A DNA stretch of 64,000 nucleotides from Pseudogymnoascus destructans (GCF_001641265.1 NW_020167540.1:1-64000), one strand, 5' to 3'; positions 31,332-43,454 are shown, counted from the first letter of the stretch. Numbers and translations are program-made. The notes: generated by a model from the sequence alone, not told the origin.

Positions 31332-33414
31332 ACTCTGTTCAGCGCGTGGTAAACTTATCTTAGACTAACAATAACGACACTCATGCGCGCCAAAGATAGA
31401 GAGACGACACCACGAAATGGGGCAGGGAGAGATGGAGACAAAAAGACGCAGACGCCGTAGATCCCCAACAGCAGTTGTTGCTAGAAAGGGTATATGTTTC
31501 GATTCACCCGAATCCCGATTCCGGCGGAGAGACTTCCTGCCACTCACATGCCGGAACAACAGGGCTATCCCAGAGGGGGTTAGCGTTATGTAGGTCGGAG
31601 TCCGACTGGTCTCCCACCAATTTGGAATTCTCCAAATGATCAGCGTTGCGATGGAGAACCAGTACGAGCCGGCTCTTGTATTGTGCAACTCCGCACGCAC
31701 GGGAGCCCTCAGACGGCAGGCATAAAGAACACTCCAATGCACGTGGTGAGGCGTGGGATCATTGTTCTGCACTGGAATACCAGAGAGTCCCGCCGAGACA
31801 TCGACGAGTGATCACAACAAACCACAACAATCCAAGTCGTTCCATTCCGCTCTCCCCGCAAGGATTCCTGAAACACCTAGTGAGATCTCCAGGAATGGAA
31901 TGCCACATTGTTTTGACAGATGTAATAATAACAACAACATCCATAGCAGCCCAGTAGGTGGCCTTCAGCTCCGAGGTTAATCCCAAGAATGCACGAGAAG
32001 GAAAGAGCAACAACCCTAAAATTCCAAAATTAGCAACACTAGTCAACGATGATTGGACAGACAGTCACTCTGCAGTAGTGCGGCACCAGCGGTTAAGATT
32101 GTGCTGCCAAATTTGTCATCCCCTGAGACATTCACTACCAGTAAAGCAGTTAGCTTATGGCCCCAAGTGTCTCAAGCGCGTTGTAACGTGCAACGGTACA
32201 CATACCAACAATAGAATTCTCACATATTGCCCCACTTCGAGCGGCAGTGGCTCGAGCGGCAGTGGCTTTGTCGCCAAAGCTCGATCTTTGCCGCTTGACA
32301 TTGCGGGAAGCGCGTCTAAAACCCGCCCCAGGTCCCACCAGGTTGCGTTTCGTTCTTCTCCACACAGAGCCCGTGCAGACAGCTTGTCGTGGAGCTGCTT
32401 CCAAAAATACATTTGCCCTACCCATCAGACATGGATGGCATCGTCTACCCCTCATATCTACCCCCGTCAGCGATCATTTAGAAACGAAACAAGCCAAAAT
32501 TGTGACGATAATAAAATCAATGTGATGGCCAATCTCTTCGTCTCGAATCCTGCTCATGGCGACGGCAGATGATCCAGTCGAGCACAGGCGGTCCCTCCCC
32601 GATGCAACATAGATGTTTCTTGATAAAGCTCCCCCCCCCTCTTCAGCCCGTCAGCACCTACCTCTACAGGACAGAAACAGAGGACCAGGTTGAAGCCGTG
32701 CAGCCGTCTTTAGGTGAGATTCTTAGCCAAGCTCGCTTCGGAGTCCGGGTCGGTCGGACGGGTCGGTCGGACGGGTCGGTCGGACTGATAGGGCACGAGA
32801 TGCGATTCACCTATCTGCCACATGTGGTCGGATGGAGATCCATGGTAGGGATGCATTTGGACGACATAAAGTGACGCTCAAGGGTGTGTTTATTTTTATA
32901 AGGATCGACCTCGGAGTTGAGCTAGGGAAGTTGTTTTGCTAAATATCTGGAGAAGGACCCATAAATATTCCAAGTTGAAAAACTTCCACTGTGGAAACCA
33001 CAACTTGTTTGCCTCTGGGAGAGGATGCCAACCCTATGGACCATTGCTATACCTTTGCTGAACAACTGACCCGTTAACAGTACAGTCATATATGGCCGTG
33101 TTTGTATTCACATCATATTTGTTGGCCTAGATAATAGCGCCTGAGGCTCCAAAGGCTCCAAATGTTTGTGCGTGATGTGATTGGCTAGGCGACAAAATTG
33201 ACAACCGCCTTGCGGCTCACGGCCACTGGGGACCTAAGCCTCTACAGCCTCAATATTGACCTCTCCTGCCGACTACACGGTATTTTGAATCTCGATATAT
33301 CCCTCGTGACCTTGTTCCATCGCTCCCGCCTCATCGGAATCTCAGCTACCGGCCGAGCAAGGAAGGCCAACCAGGCCGACACGCGATATCGACTCATCGG
33401 TCAATATTTGTATT
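31332..33414. other. 2.1-kb intergenic region
   Basis: No supported gene. It contains three perfect 13-bp repeats at 32747 and a doubled ctcgagcggcagtgg-like unit near 32237-32265. Its right end is the promoter of the F-box gene. Confidence 0.5.
32747..32785. repeat. Three perfect copies of a 13-bp unit (gggtcggtcggac)
   Basis: Copies at 32747-32759, 32760-32772 and 32773-32785 are identical and adjacent. Confidence 0.95.
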
Positions 33415-36400
33415 ATGAACGACGAGCAAGCACATACATCCTCCAATCCTGACTCTGTGGCCCCAGAGTCTGATACAGGACATACCCCCCACTCAAAATC
33501 TGCAACCTCTGGAGTGTCGTCCAATGATCCGTCCGCTACTCCCACACAGGGATTGGCGCCGCCTCTCGCCATGGTAGACATCGGGCATGTTGAAGAGAGT
33601 CCAAAAGGCGACAGTGGATTTAGGAAGATGGTATCGAAACCCCCGAAGAAGAGAGGCCCCGAGTGGCCTTCTGTTCCGCGGCGGCAAGGACCGCTCAAGC
33701 TCCTGGATCTCCCTGTAGATGTGCTCAAGGAGATCGTCAGTGAGGTATGTAGCGCCTTATCCAAAGATATATTCTGTGTGTCCTAACGGTGTACCGTCTT
33801 ATAGATCACTCATACGAATGACCTCACGGCTCTGGCTCTCACCCACTCGGCTCTCCATAGCCTTGCGATACCACACATCTACTCCCGATTCGATATCGTA
33901 TGGCCCGATGCTACGTCGACATCCGATACAAGAACCGGAGTTGATGCATTGACTTATGGTCTGTCAACTCTGGTGATGTCGCACCGACTATACGAGCCTT
34001 TATCTTTAGCTCAAGAGCCAAAGCCGTCAGATGCTGATGCGTCGGCTTCACCGCCCCCTCCTGGCTCTAGGTTACGGATAGGGAACAACTACTCTATGTA
34101 TACGAGGAAGTTTTCGCTGGGCAATGGGCCATCCGATTGGGTGCAGGACTATATGATAACGAAAGAGAGCGGAAAGATGCTTGGGACGCTGGTGGCATTG
34201 GCAGTGGCCCGGATGGTTAATCTGGAGACATTTGTCTGGGACATGCCGACTGGCGTTCTGAGGGATGTCTTCTTGTCCCTCTCCTCCCTGGAGCGAAATA
34301 ATAAGCCTGGAGAATGTCGACTGGAGAAGTTCCTTGTACGATGGCATGATAACTCCCTGGACCAGCCCACTCCGCCTGGTGGCTCGAGCCTTACTGCCCC
34401 TGGTGGATCAGTTATACCCCCCAACTCTATCGTGACGTCGATAGGCATTCCACTTCCTCAAGACAACCTTCAGCATCCGTTAAACCCTCACTTTGTGGGC
34501 TCTAGGCCGGCTTCGTTTCACAATTCCGTTGAGCATCCCACGCTCTCCGTCTTGCCGCCCTTGAAGTCTCTGAGTGTACTAGACATCGACGAGGTCTCTT
34601 ATCTCGATGAGATGAGCGTTCTCATTGAGAGGTCGAAGGACCGCTTGCAGGCGCTTCGTGTTGGAATATCACGAAAGGCCTGTGAACGCCCATTTGTTAT
34701 GCCATGGGATTCGGTTGGCCTCCACCAAGTTGACCACGATCAAACATGGCCTGGCGCCCAAAGCAAAATCGGGGATCTGAGGCTTGGTGGTGTGCTAGGC
34801 GTTATTATGGGGCGCGTGTTTGATATCCACAGAAGCGCGAAGGCTCCAGTGGCGCTTAAATCGGAAACCACGATAGTACCTGATGGCGGACAAACAGATA
34901 TGCTTACTGGCATAGAGGCCCTTAATTTGGGGGGCACGGCTGCCTCAGATGCTGCTATCGAGCATCACTCCCAATTGATGGATATGGTCGACCAAGATAT
35001 ATCATCAACAAACGCACTTATTGATGGCGCTCAGCTTCTTCCTGCGGATCATGGCGGCCATGACCATGTCGAGGACGAAAGCGATCCATCAAAAACCGAC
35101 ACGGAACCTTTGATAAATGATGCCGGGGATGCAGATCTGGGCGTTTCATCAAACATCATATCACCCGCCGTTGAGATCTCTCAGCTTAACATATCGCAGC
35201 CCTTCGGTATTCCCGCTTCGGCGAATAGGCGGCCCCCGAAGAAAGACGCAGCTTCTGAGAAATCTGCTGATGGGTCCGGGCCGCCAAAGCGAAAATTGCT
35301 CATAGGGAAGCTCCGGTTGCAGGTTCTTGAGCTGGAACGCGTACCGCTCTCAATATATGTCTTGCAGAAAGCATTCGACTGGACGACGCTCAAGTCGCTT
35401 ACTATCCTGGATTGTGCATACCATGAGAGTCTCTGGAGAATGCTGCGGCGCCAGTTCCGGCCCCAGCTCGGCACAAACTCATCTAAAGCCACCCCTCACA
35501 TGGAGTACCAGTTAAATCTGAAGCACATACATACAGACATTGCAACGCCGTCACTGATCTCATTCCTGAAGGATACTCTCGCCCCGAATACTCTCGAGGT
35601 TCTGTTTCTCCAAGATCGCCGTCAAAAGACTAGTAGCTCGGTGACTATTGATGCTATATACAAGGGACCTCTCAGAAGGCATCGAAAGAGTTTGAAGAAA
35701 CTCCTCATCGACTCTTCAGATAGGATTCCGAGAGGTCCGTCCGTATCGAGCGAGAACGCTCGCTGGAGAACGTGGATGCTGTCCAATGAAGCTCTGTCGT
35801 ATATTACAGGTGGCAATATGACTAGTCTCAAGGAACTCAGCGTCGCCATTGACTACAGAGACTGGGTAAGCCTATAACCTGAATAACTTGAAACTCTTGC
35901 TAACGAATCCATAGCACTTCTTTCTCCGCCGGCTTCCTAACATCCCAGGGTTACGATCCTTGAACATCCCTTTCATCGGCGACCACGTCACGCCTGCGTA
36001 TGACCCGAAGGAGCTCGCGATGCAAGTCGTGGACATGATATTCTTGCGGCCGGAGATTGAACTCTGCTACCTGGGCATCTCGAACAAGTGTTTTGAGATC
36101 CTGGAGAACCGTCCCAGCGGCGAGAGACACTCAGGCGATGAGGCGGTGACGGCGCACGGCGAGCTTGGGGAGCAGATGACGGAAGATGAGGAAGACGAGG
36201 ATGCTGAAAGTGATGCGGACGATGATGATGCCGAGAGCGAGGCAGATGATGACGATGGGACGGCTACCGAGGCTGTCGAGACGGAAGGCGCTGGATACGA
36301 GCTTTCTGAGGACAGTGACGAGTTTGACGGCGGATCAGAGGTGGATTCGGATACGGAGGGCAACAGGACGTCGCTGCGGCTGCGGGAGATCCTCTTCTAT

Positions 36401-36445
36401 GACGACAAGGTGGCCATTTTCAAGGCGAGGCATATGCGGCTTTAA
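33415..36445 (+). CDS. F-box protein with a long leucine-containing C-terminal region
   Basis: Exons 33415-33744, 33805-35865 and 35915-36445 encode 973 residues. After a Ser/Pro-rich N-terminus the F-box lies at about residues 92-135: PLKLLDLPVDVLKEIVSEI, then THTNDLTALALTHSALHSLA. It is split by intron 1. F-boxes bind Skp1 and place the protein in an SCF ubiquitin ligase. The long remainder has scattered leucine-rich blocks (LKSLSVLDIDEVSYLDEM, LRLQVLELERVPLS) but no clean repeats. A Ser/Pro-rich disordered middle lies at about residues 420-560, and a strongly acidic stretch (EDEEDEDAESDADDDDAESE type) near the C-terminus. The substrate is unknown. Both introns have standard signals. Confidence 0.8.
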
Positions 36446-37500
36446 GGCGGGCATTGGGCGGTGTATCGTCCTCTTCTGGCGTTTGTGTTTTTATCTATTT
36501 TAGGGAAACGTTTGCAAAGAAGCGGGCTTTTGGGAAGGGGGGCGTTTTTTTGAGGACAGAGACGATTAATAGCATTGGAGACACATATATACATATGGTT
36601 TTATTGGGATGGGCGGATCTAGGTGTTTGCAACAGCGGCGGCGAGATAGATTGCTGCATTAAAGGGGGAAAATTATTGGGCGAGCGCTGGTTCGTTGCTG
36701 GGAGTCGAAAGGGGGGGGATGATCGATCATATTGCAATACTTTTTTGTTGCTAGTGATAGTTATTGTAGGTTCGATAGCTGTTGATTGGGAAACACTTTC
36801 GTCGCAAGGAAGTTCTTTTGGCAGGCTAGGATTGAATGAATGAATGAGTGTTTCTTTGTTTACACGTACAGTTCCCAAAAGCAGATATCCCTGTTCAACT
36901 CCCGTCCTTATTGTAGTGCCTAAAGTCAACAAAAAGTACTGGCCACCAGCGCGTCATGTCCCAAACCCAACCCCGAGCGTGAATCGCGACCCAATGATCT
37001 GGCGGGGGTGCATGGATGGCCACTCAATTATTCCCCGAGGTGTGAGTGAGTGTAGGCACGACACGAGCGGGCGGACAGGCAGGCGTTGCTACGGTGGGGT
37101 GGGGTATCAGTCAGGCGGTATCATCGCATTCGGGAACAAGGGAAATCAAGCAACGCAACATATCTCTTCCTCCCTCTCCAACGACGACGACACTTGCACA
37201 CTCTGTCCTTAACCCACTGACGCGTGTCGCCTTATAATAAAGTCGCTTTGCTACGCTTTAGATACCCGCGATACCCTCTATCCTGTTTTTCTGAGCGTTC
37301 TTGAGACAGAGACAGCGCAAGTTAGGTGAGTTGCCTGCGTGCCCGAGATGGAAGTGAAGCGCGCATAGAGTATGTTACTGACAACCACCGCGCAGACGAG
37401 ATACAGTACAACAGACCTCTCACGCACAGTCGCGAAACTCTAATATACAACCCCAACCCGCGAAACCGCCGCCCGCAACCAATCCACCGCGCCCGCCGCC
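36446..37500. other. 1-kb intergenic region upstream of Pkr1
   Basis: No supported gene. The first part is the 3' flank of the F-box gene. The last 300 bp are the probable Pkr1 promoter. Confidence 0.5.
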
Positions 37501-37953
37501 ATGGCGACCTTCTTCACCGACCTCATGACCTCCATCTTCACTCCCGGCCCCACATCCTCCCTCCTCATCGCCACGAATGTCTCCTTCGCGGCACTACAAG
37601 TTACCTTCTTCGGGCTCCTAATCGCGACCTTCTCGATCCACTTCGTGGTGCTCTCTGTGCTGTGCGGATCGCTGTGGTGGGGTATCAACTGGTTTGTAGC
37701 TGAGCTGCGGGCGCATGAGGCGGCGGAGAAGGAGAAGGCTAGGGAGGAGGCGGAGGCGAGGGGGGAGAGCAGCGAGAGTGATACGGATGCGCAGACTGTG
37801 GTGGGAGTGAAGCGGGGGAGTGGGGTGGAGGTTAGGGAGGAGGTGGAGGGGTTGGTGAAGAGGGATTTGGCGGAGAGTCCGCTGAGGAGTAAGAGTGATG
37901 TTAGTACGGAGGATGAGTGGGAGAGGGTGTCGGAGAATGAGAAGGATAAATAG
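37501..37953 (+). CDS. pkr1: V-ATPase assembly factor Pkr1
   Basis: One exon of 150 residues. Pkr1 is a small ER membrane protein needed with Vma12, Vma21 and Vma22 to assemble the Vo sector of the vacuolar ATPase. The start MATFFTDLMTSIFTPGPTSSLLIATNVSF matches the yeast form (a short N-terminal helix, then a PGTTP-like turn). Two membrane segments follow: LLIATNVSFAALQVTFFGLLIA and FVVLSVLCGSLWWGINWFVAEL. The tail from about residue 75 is Glu, Lys and Ser rich and cytosolic, longer than in yeast. No intron is present. Confidence 0.88.
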   Translation: MATFFTDLMTSIFTPGPTSSLLIATNVSFAALQVTFFGLLIATFSIHFVVLSVLCGSLWWGINWFVAELRAHEAAEKEKAREEAEARGESSESDTDAQTVVGVKRGSGVEVREEVEGLVKRDLAESPLRSKSDVSTEDEWERVSENEKDK

Positions 37954-38419
37954 GGCGTTGTCTGGAATAGCTGGGGAGAGGTGTGATGCTGGTTTCGTTG
38001 GTTACCGAGGTTCTGATGTGCGTTGGGGAGTTTGGAATTAGATATCCTGGGCGCGATAGTGATGGAAGCTTGGTCAGTTTCGCAGTTACACAGTACATAG
38101 TCTCGTCTTCAACAGGCAATAAATCTATATCCCTCATCCTCTGTGATCAAATCCATGCATCTTGCCCATAATTCCTACAACCTGGCTGGGTTTTGGGGAA
38201 ACCGTCACGTGTAGCCTTGCGTCTTAAAGTCGACACCTCGCATCCAAGGCGTCGACGGAGCCTAGCTCCAAAAGTTCGAGATCGCGATCAGAGCCTCAAC
38301 CTCGCACAATCCAGGCGGCGGCACGACATACAAATTGCATGCGCCTCTTTCTCTCAAACCCACACAACCACGACTCACCATCTCGATAGCTCTGTCACGA
38401 CCGACAGACCACTGTCAAG
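37954..38419. other. Intergenic region between Pkr1 and SmD1
   Basis: About 470 bp with no gene. The right part is the SmD1 promoter and leader. Confidence 0.5.
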
Positions 38420-39049
38420 ATGAAGCTCGTTAGGTACGCCGCGCCCCCTCCAATCGCGGAGCTCCTCCTGCGAAAGCTCGGTGTAGCCTTGAGCTTGGAT
38501 GGGACCTGTGAAGAGAGGTACTGACGATGTCTAGATTCCTCATGAAGTGCGCGAACGAGACGGTGACGATTGAGCTTAAGAATGGTAATACCCCCCAACA
38601 CGCTAATACTCCGGAAACGCCACATCACGCAACCACGCAACCATGCACCCACCTCCCCCTCCCTCCCCGGACACACACGACTAACACCACCACCAGGCAC
38701 CATCATCCACGGAACCATCACATCCGTCTCCCCCCAAATGAACACCGCGCTCCGCACCGTGAAGATGACCGCGCGCGGCCGCGACCCCGTCGCCCTCGAC
38801 ACCATCAACCTCCGTGGCAGCACGATCCGATATTACATCCTCCCCGACTCTTTGCCGCTGGACACGCTACTCATCGACGACGCGCCGAAGCCGAAGAACA
38901 AGGCGCGCAAGGAGGTGGCTGATAAGGCGGGTGCGAGGGGTGGACGTGGAGGACCGAGGGGAGGGAGGGGTGGGGGACGGGGTGGAGGGTTTAGGGGCGG
39001 TGGTGGAAGGGGGGGAGGAAGGGGGGGAGGAAGGGGGAGGGGGTTCTAA
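38420..39049 (+). CDS. smd1: Spliceosomal Sm core protein SmD1
   Basis: Three exons, 38420-38433, 38535-38584 and 38697-39049, give 138 residues. SmD1 is one of seven Sm proteins that ring the Sm site of U1, U2, U4 and U5 snRNAs. The 14-base first exon encodes MKLVR. Exon 2 gives [16 protein letters not shown] and exon 3 begins [24 protein letters not shown]. The Sm1 and Sm2 motifs are complete ([22 protein letters not shown]). The tail is an RGG-like array ([18 protein letters not shown]), the usual site of arginine dimethylation that aids SMN-type assembly. The intron-rich 5' end is typical. The tiny first exon is fixed by reading phase and donor gtacgc. Confidence 0.95.
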
Positions 39050-39283
39050 GGGTTAGGATGGGGATGGAGGGGGATTATAGGGGGGGAGGGATGGGTTCTG
39101 TATGGCCTTTGGGAGTGGCTGCATGGCAATGTTGTTCTGGCGTTATTAGGGGGAAAAGAAAGGATGAGCTGACGCGCGAGAGGACTGGCAGATATAAAAT
39201 GCAATCGTCCTTCCTACCACTCTCCAGGTCACCTCATGCAGGGTTTCTAATCACAGCGTACCCAAAGTCGACTTGACACGATT

Positions 39284-40057
39284 TTATTCACCGCCGCTAA
39301 CCCTCCAAATCCTAACCACAACCAACTTCTCCCACCCCCCCTTCATCCCACTCCTCCCCACCACCTCCGCCTCCCACCCGCCCTCCCACACCCTCACCCC
39401 CTTCATCACATCCTCCGGCTTATTCTGCGCACACAACAACACGAACGCGCTCCCCCTCTGACTCAACACCCTCGGTATCTCCGCCAATAACCGGTCGGTG
39501 ACTTCCATCCCATCCCTCCCCCCCGCGTAACTAAGCGCCAGCAGGCGGCTTTCCCGCTCATAAGCTACTTCCCTGTCGCTCGGGGCCTCTTTATCGCCGT
39601 CTCCTTCTTGTAGGGCGGGGACGTCGGGGGTGGGAACGTAGGGGGGGTTGAAGACTAGGACGTCCACACTCCCCTCCTCCACTGCGCTGGTCAGGTCCCC
39701 TACGCAATTGCCGATGTACGTCCCTCCTCCCCCAGTTCCTGCCTCGCGGACAGCAACAGCAACAGTCTCCCTCGTCGCCCGACAGGCATGTTCATTTATA
39801 TCCACGCCCCATGCTAGGACATCCGGGCGCCCGAAGATGGTTGAGGCGTGTGCGGTGAGGAAGGCGAGGACGACGCCTGAGCCGGTGCCGATTTCGAGGA
39901 TGAGTGGGGACGGCGAGGGGGGAGAGATGGGGAAGAGAGATCGGAAAAGTGAAGTGAGGGGCGGGGAGGAAAATGTGTCGAGGAGAAGATATGAGTCCTC
40001 TGCTGGTTCGTAGATGTGTGTAAACGGGACGTGGGCAGTGTCGGGGGTGTCGAGCAT
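39284..40057 (-). CDS. mtq2: eRF1 glutamine N5-methyltransferase catalytic subunit (Mtq2)
   Basis: Methylates the Gln of the GGQ motif of release factor eRF1, in complex with Trm112. One exon of 257 residues from MLDTPDTAHVPFTHIYEPAEDS. SAM-binding motif I is ILEIGTGSGVVLAFL, motif II is AWGVDIN, and the substrate-Gln motif IV is VFNPPYVPT. The fold ends with FVLLCAQNKPEDV and WEKLVVVRIWR. The frame is open for 32 more codons upstream (ATG at 40153), but those residues are unlike the family. It lies tail to tail with SmD1 (234 bp apart) and is divergent from the SDH assembly factor. Confidence 0.92.
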   Translation of the reverse strand: MLDTPDTAHVPFTHIYEPAEDSYLLLDTFSSPPLTSLFRSLFPISPPSPSPLILEIGTGSGVVLAFLTAHASTIFGRPDVLAWGVDINEHACRATRETVAVAVREAGTGGGGTYIGNCVGDLTSAVEEGSVDVLVFNPPYVPTPDVPALQEGDGDKEAPSDREVAYERESRLLALSYAGGRDGMEVTDRLLAEIPRVLSQRGSAFVLLCAQNKPEDVMKGVRVWEGGWEAEVVGRSGMKGGWEKLVVVRIWRVSGGE

Positions 40058-40386
40058 GATTGCTGTGCCGTGAGCGGCGGCGCCGTGGTGTGGTGAGGTT
40101 GGTGGTGTCGTTGATTTAGCGATAGTTCTTTCGAGTGTGAAACTCAGTATCAATCAACCAATCCAGTCATAATATAATCCCATCAACACCTCATTTAATC
40201 CCTCTAATACCGTGTTTATCGCAACCCCCACCGTCATCCCCGCAACTTTTCCCTCTCCCCCGCACAGCCTCGCCACAAGGCTGACAGCTTCAACCCCAAA
40301 CCCACGAACCTCGGATCTACCCCATCACCACCCTTTACTTTCCTCCCTCTCACCTCCCACCACGCCCCCAAAATAAACAAAACACA

Positions 40387-41024
40387 ATGCGCACCCTCCG
40401 CCCCCTCCTCGCGCGCGCCGCCACCCTAACACCAGCCGGTCGCGCACCGCCCTCGGCGCTGCTCCCGCCGATACCGCTGTATAGACGGTTGTTGAGGGCG
40501 CATAGGAAGTGTTTGCCGAGGGAGATGAGGGTGTTGGGGGATGAGTATGTTAAGGGGGAGTTTAGAACGCATAGGGAGGTGGAGAATCCGATGCATATTG
40601 TGAGTTCTTGGGTGTTTTCTTTTGGGCTGGTGAGGTTGGGGGGAGATGGGGAAGGGAGCAGCGGGAGGATGAGTGAACAATTGGGATGAGGAGGGGATGG
40701 AAGCGGAGGGTCGGGGTCAACCATAGGGGAAACAGCAGCTAACACCCTCCCCAGATCGGTTTCCTAACAGAATGGCAACTCTACGCCCAAAAACTCGAAG
40801 GCTCCTCCTGGCAGGGCGAGGTGCTGGACAAAGCCAAGATCGATAAGATGAGCGGTACGTCTTCTTCCATCCTTCACTTTTCCGTTATGTGGGTGCTAAT
40901 GGGTGTTGTCTATGCAGATCAGCAAATAGGGCAGTTGTACGAGTTGATGAAGGCTACTAGGGATTTAGAAGGGGAGGATGAGGGAGGGGAGTTGGGGGGA
41001 GAGGGAGGGAAGGAGGGGAAGTGA
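40387..41024 (+). CDS. sdh7: Succinate dehydrogenase assembly factor 3 (Acn9 / Sdh7, LYR family)
   Basis: Three exons, 40387-40599, 40755-40854 and 40918-41024, make 139 residues. Sdh7 is a mitochondrial matrix LYR-type protein that protects the Fe-S subunit Sdh2 during complex II assembly. The N-terminus [20 protein letters not shown] is a presequence. The LYR-like motif is in [15 protein letters not shown]. Then come [41 protein letters not shown] and [13 protein letters not shown], in family order. The acidic Gly-rich tail is variable. The intron junctions restore phase exactly (I/I, S-D/Q). Confidence 0.93.
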
Positions 41025-41338
41025 TGTGGATTGAAGATGGGGGGTGTATTGATACCTTGGACGTGGGCGGGGTGGGTGTATTATATGGTAGTGGCATTGG
41101 GAATGGGATTGAAGCTGTATTGTATTGTCGCGTTTAGAAAGGAGATTCACTGTATTCTAATGATTCAAATATAAACCAAGAAATTCACACAGCGCGCATG
41201 ATTCAAAGCAACCGCGCTATACAAAATGACTGCCCATTCTCACTCACTCCACGTCTCTCAACACAAGAACAAACTTCAATACCAAAAGTATCATTAATAT
41301 CATCATTCATCACAAGCCATTATATATACACCTCAACA

Positions 41339-41635
41339 ATGTGCCTCGTCCGAACCCTCCATTCCCCAACCTGCCACCATACCTGGATGGAAATCACCTC
41401 CCCCTGCGCCCCCGATCTGGGCTTCTCAAACTGCTCACACCTCGTCTTCGAGTGCTCCGCCCACGGCCCGAGGGTGACCCGGACCTGCTGTGCGCGGTTG
41501 TGTCCTTGGGACGGTGCCAGAGAGGGGGGGTATTGTCTGAATACCACGCGCGTGGTGACGAGGGTGCGGCATGGTGTTCATATCGGCCGGAATCCGTACG
41601 GGAGGGGTGTGGATCTGATGTGTGCCGTGATGTGA
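41339..41635 (+). CDS. Small cysteine-rich protein, function unknown
   Basis: A 98-residue frame from MCLVRTLHSPTCHHTWMEI. Nine cysteines and several histidines are spaced as C-x9-C-H-H early and FSNCSHLVFECSAHG, CCARLCPW later, so a metal-binding fold is possible. There is no signal peptide, so it is not a classical secreted effector. Short proteins starting MC and carrying an early Cys-His cluster are common, uncharacterised products in filamentous ascomycetes. That resemblance is from memory of the pattern, not a search. The stop falls 127 bp before the tail-to-tail dioxygenase gene. Confidence 0.55.
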   Translation: MCLVRTLHSPTCHHTWMEITSPCAPDLGFSNCSHLVFECSAHGPRVTRTCCARLCPWDGAREGGYCLNTTRVVTRVRHGVHIGRNPYGRGVDLMCAVM

Positions 41636-41762
41636 GGCGGGACCGCGGCGGCGAGGGGGTGTGTAAGAATCGAAAAAGAGTCGTGTACAATAGTACTCCG
41701 CGTCCAATTTCAGCACCGCGCCAGGCGAATGCTTCTGGTTTTCATTTGAAAGGAGGAGCCTC

Positions 41763-43061
41763 TTACTCCGCATCGAGAGGACAGACGGGTGGTGTATCAT
41801 TAACCTGAATCCCGCCGCGCTTCTTCTCATTCGAGTCATGGAAGGGAAGTTTCCACCCCCCCTCACTCTCCGGGACCGCGAGCCAGAGACGCATCAAGTG
41901 GCGCCTTGGAAGCGGGGGAAGGTTATCCTTATACGCTGTGCGCGAGTGGAACACGTGGGGTCCCGAATGCAAGAACTGGATATCCCCAAGCTCAAGCACC
42001 ATATGCAGACTAAGCCTCATGCACGTATCCTCCAGCACCTTTAGCGCCTCCAGCTGCTCCGCCGACAACGGCGGGATCTCCCCGATATCCGAGAAGCGCT
42101 TGAGGGACTTGAGGAAGTAGGGGTCGGCCTTTGCGAAGACGCGCGGGTTGTCGGAGCCGGTCTCGAGGTAGAAGAGGGGTTGGCGCACGTACTCGTCTTC
42201 GCCGGAGGTCGTCTCGCCTTTGCGGTCGTAGTACCAGATGGGCTTTGTGAGGGTCTCGGCGACTTCGGGACGCTCACGTTGCAGGGTGTTCCAGACGTGT
42301 TGGGTGGAGGCCAGGTCGGACTCGCCGCCTTCGAGGGCGCGGGCTATGCAGAGGAGGCCCACGATGTCGCAGTCGTCGACGTGGAAGAATTGGCTGGTGC
42401 GGGAGTTAGTTTAAAGTTAGGATGGGGAATGCGAGAGAAACTTACCGAGCGTTTGTTCTGTAGATGCGGACTTTGTCGGTTTGTGTTGCGTCGTCGCCAA
42501 CATCTTTGACGTGACCAAGGACGTGACCGCGGGAGTTTTGGCTGATGAAGTAGCCCAGGTATGTGCCGAGTCCCATGTATGCAGCGGCGCATTTGTGGTT
42601 ATCCCATACTTGGACTGGGATACCTTTGAAGAGTATGAATCCCTTGCCCTCAATAAGGTCGTGCTTAACACCTGATAGGAGCATCCCGAGCTTTGGGAGA
42701 ACGAAGTTGCTCTACGATTTGTCAGAAACGCCGCTTTTGAAGACTGATAACGACATACCTTTGAAATGCCAGTTAGGGGAATGCCATCTGCGATGAACTT
42801 GTCTGCCACGGAGCCGAGCTCTTCGATCTCCTCGGCAGTGAACCTATGCACCCATTTCTCTGGGTTGTCTTTGTAGTCCTCCGGCTTCCACAGTGACGGA
42901 CCAGAGCAAACTTTGGGAAACTCGGAGTATGGCCTCAGTTGGTCATAGAGGGGAGGGTGCTGCCCGGAGGTCTTGATGCCATCGTGGAAGATGGTAGTAT
43001 CAACGGCCTTCTTGCTCTGGTACGGCGCCGTGGGAAGCGACTCGAAGAGGGCTGGTGCCAT
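41763..43061 (-). CDS. TauD/TfdA-type Fe(II)/2-oxoglutarate dioxygenase
   Basis: Three exons, 42759-43061, 42446-42711 and 41763-42393, 399 residues. It belongs to the fungal branch of the TauD/TfdA superfamily, oxygenases that use iron and 2-oxoglutarate. The iron ligands are visible: H and D in FFHVDDCDIVGLL, and the distal H in GPHVFHSRTAYKD. The 2-oxoglutarate-binding Arg lies in RRHLMRLWLAVPE. The N-terminal part (MAPALFESLPTAPYQSK, then PLYDQLRPYSEFP) matches the usual fungal layout. No presequence or ER signal is present, so it is probably cytosolic. The substrate is unknown. Introns are standard (gtatgt...cgtag, gtaagt...accag). Confidence 0.88.
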
Positions 43062-43454
43062 GTTGAAAGGACCAAAAAAGGACGCTTTGGGTATATAAAG
43101 TGAAGTAGAGCGTGTAGTTAAAGAGTAATCAAGAGATCAAGAAATGTAGGGGGGGGCACACGACAGGCTATATATATGTCCCTGGTGAGAAATAACGGTA
43201 TGAATGAGATAATGAATACCACCTATAATTACCACTGACCTCTCAACCCCTCGCTGACCCCTCCTCACATTCTGACTGTTCACCTACAAAAATCCCATGT
43301 GTTTGGTGACAATCCGTGTACTAACGAGCTTAGTAGGCATGGAGCAATTCCGATCGTCAATTGCGTGATGGTGGTAGTTCTCGCGGCCTCGTTGGCGAAA
43401 GGGACGAATGTGGAGCCCTTTGACGGCACGAAGGGGCAAGCTCGTACATTTTAA

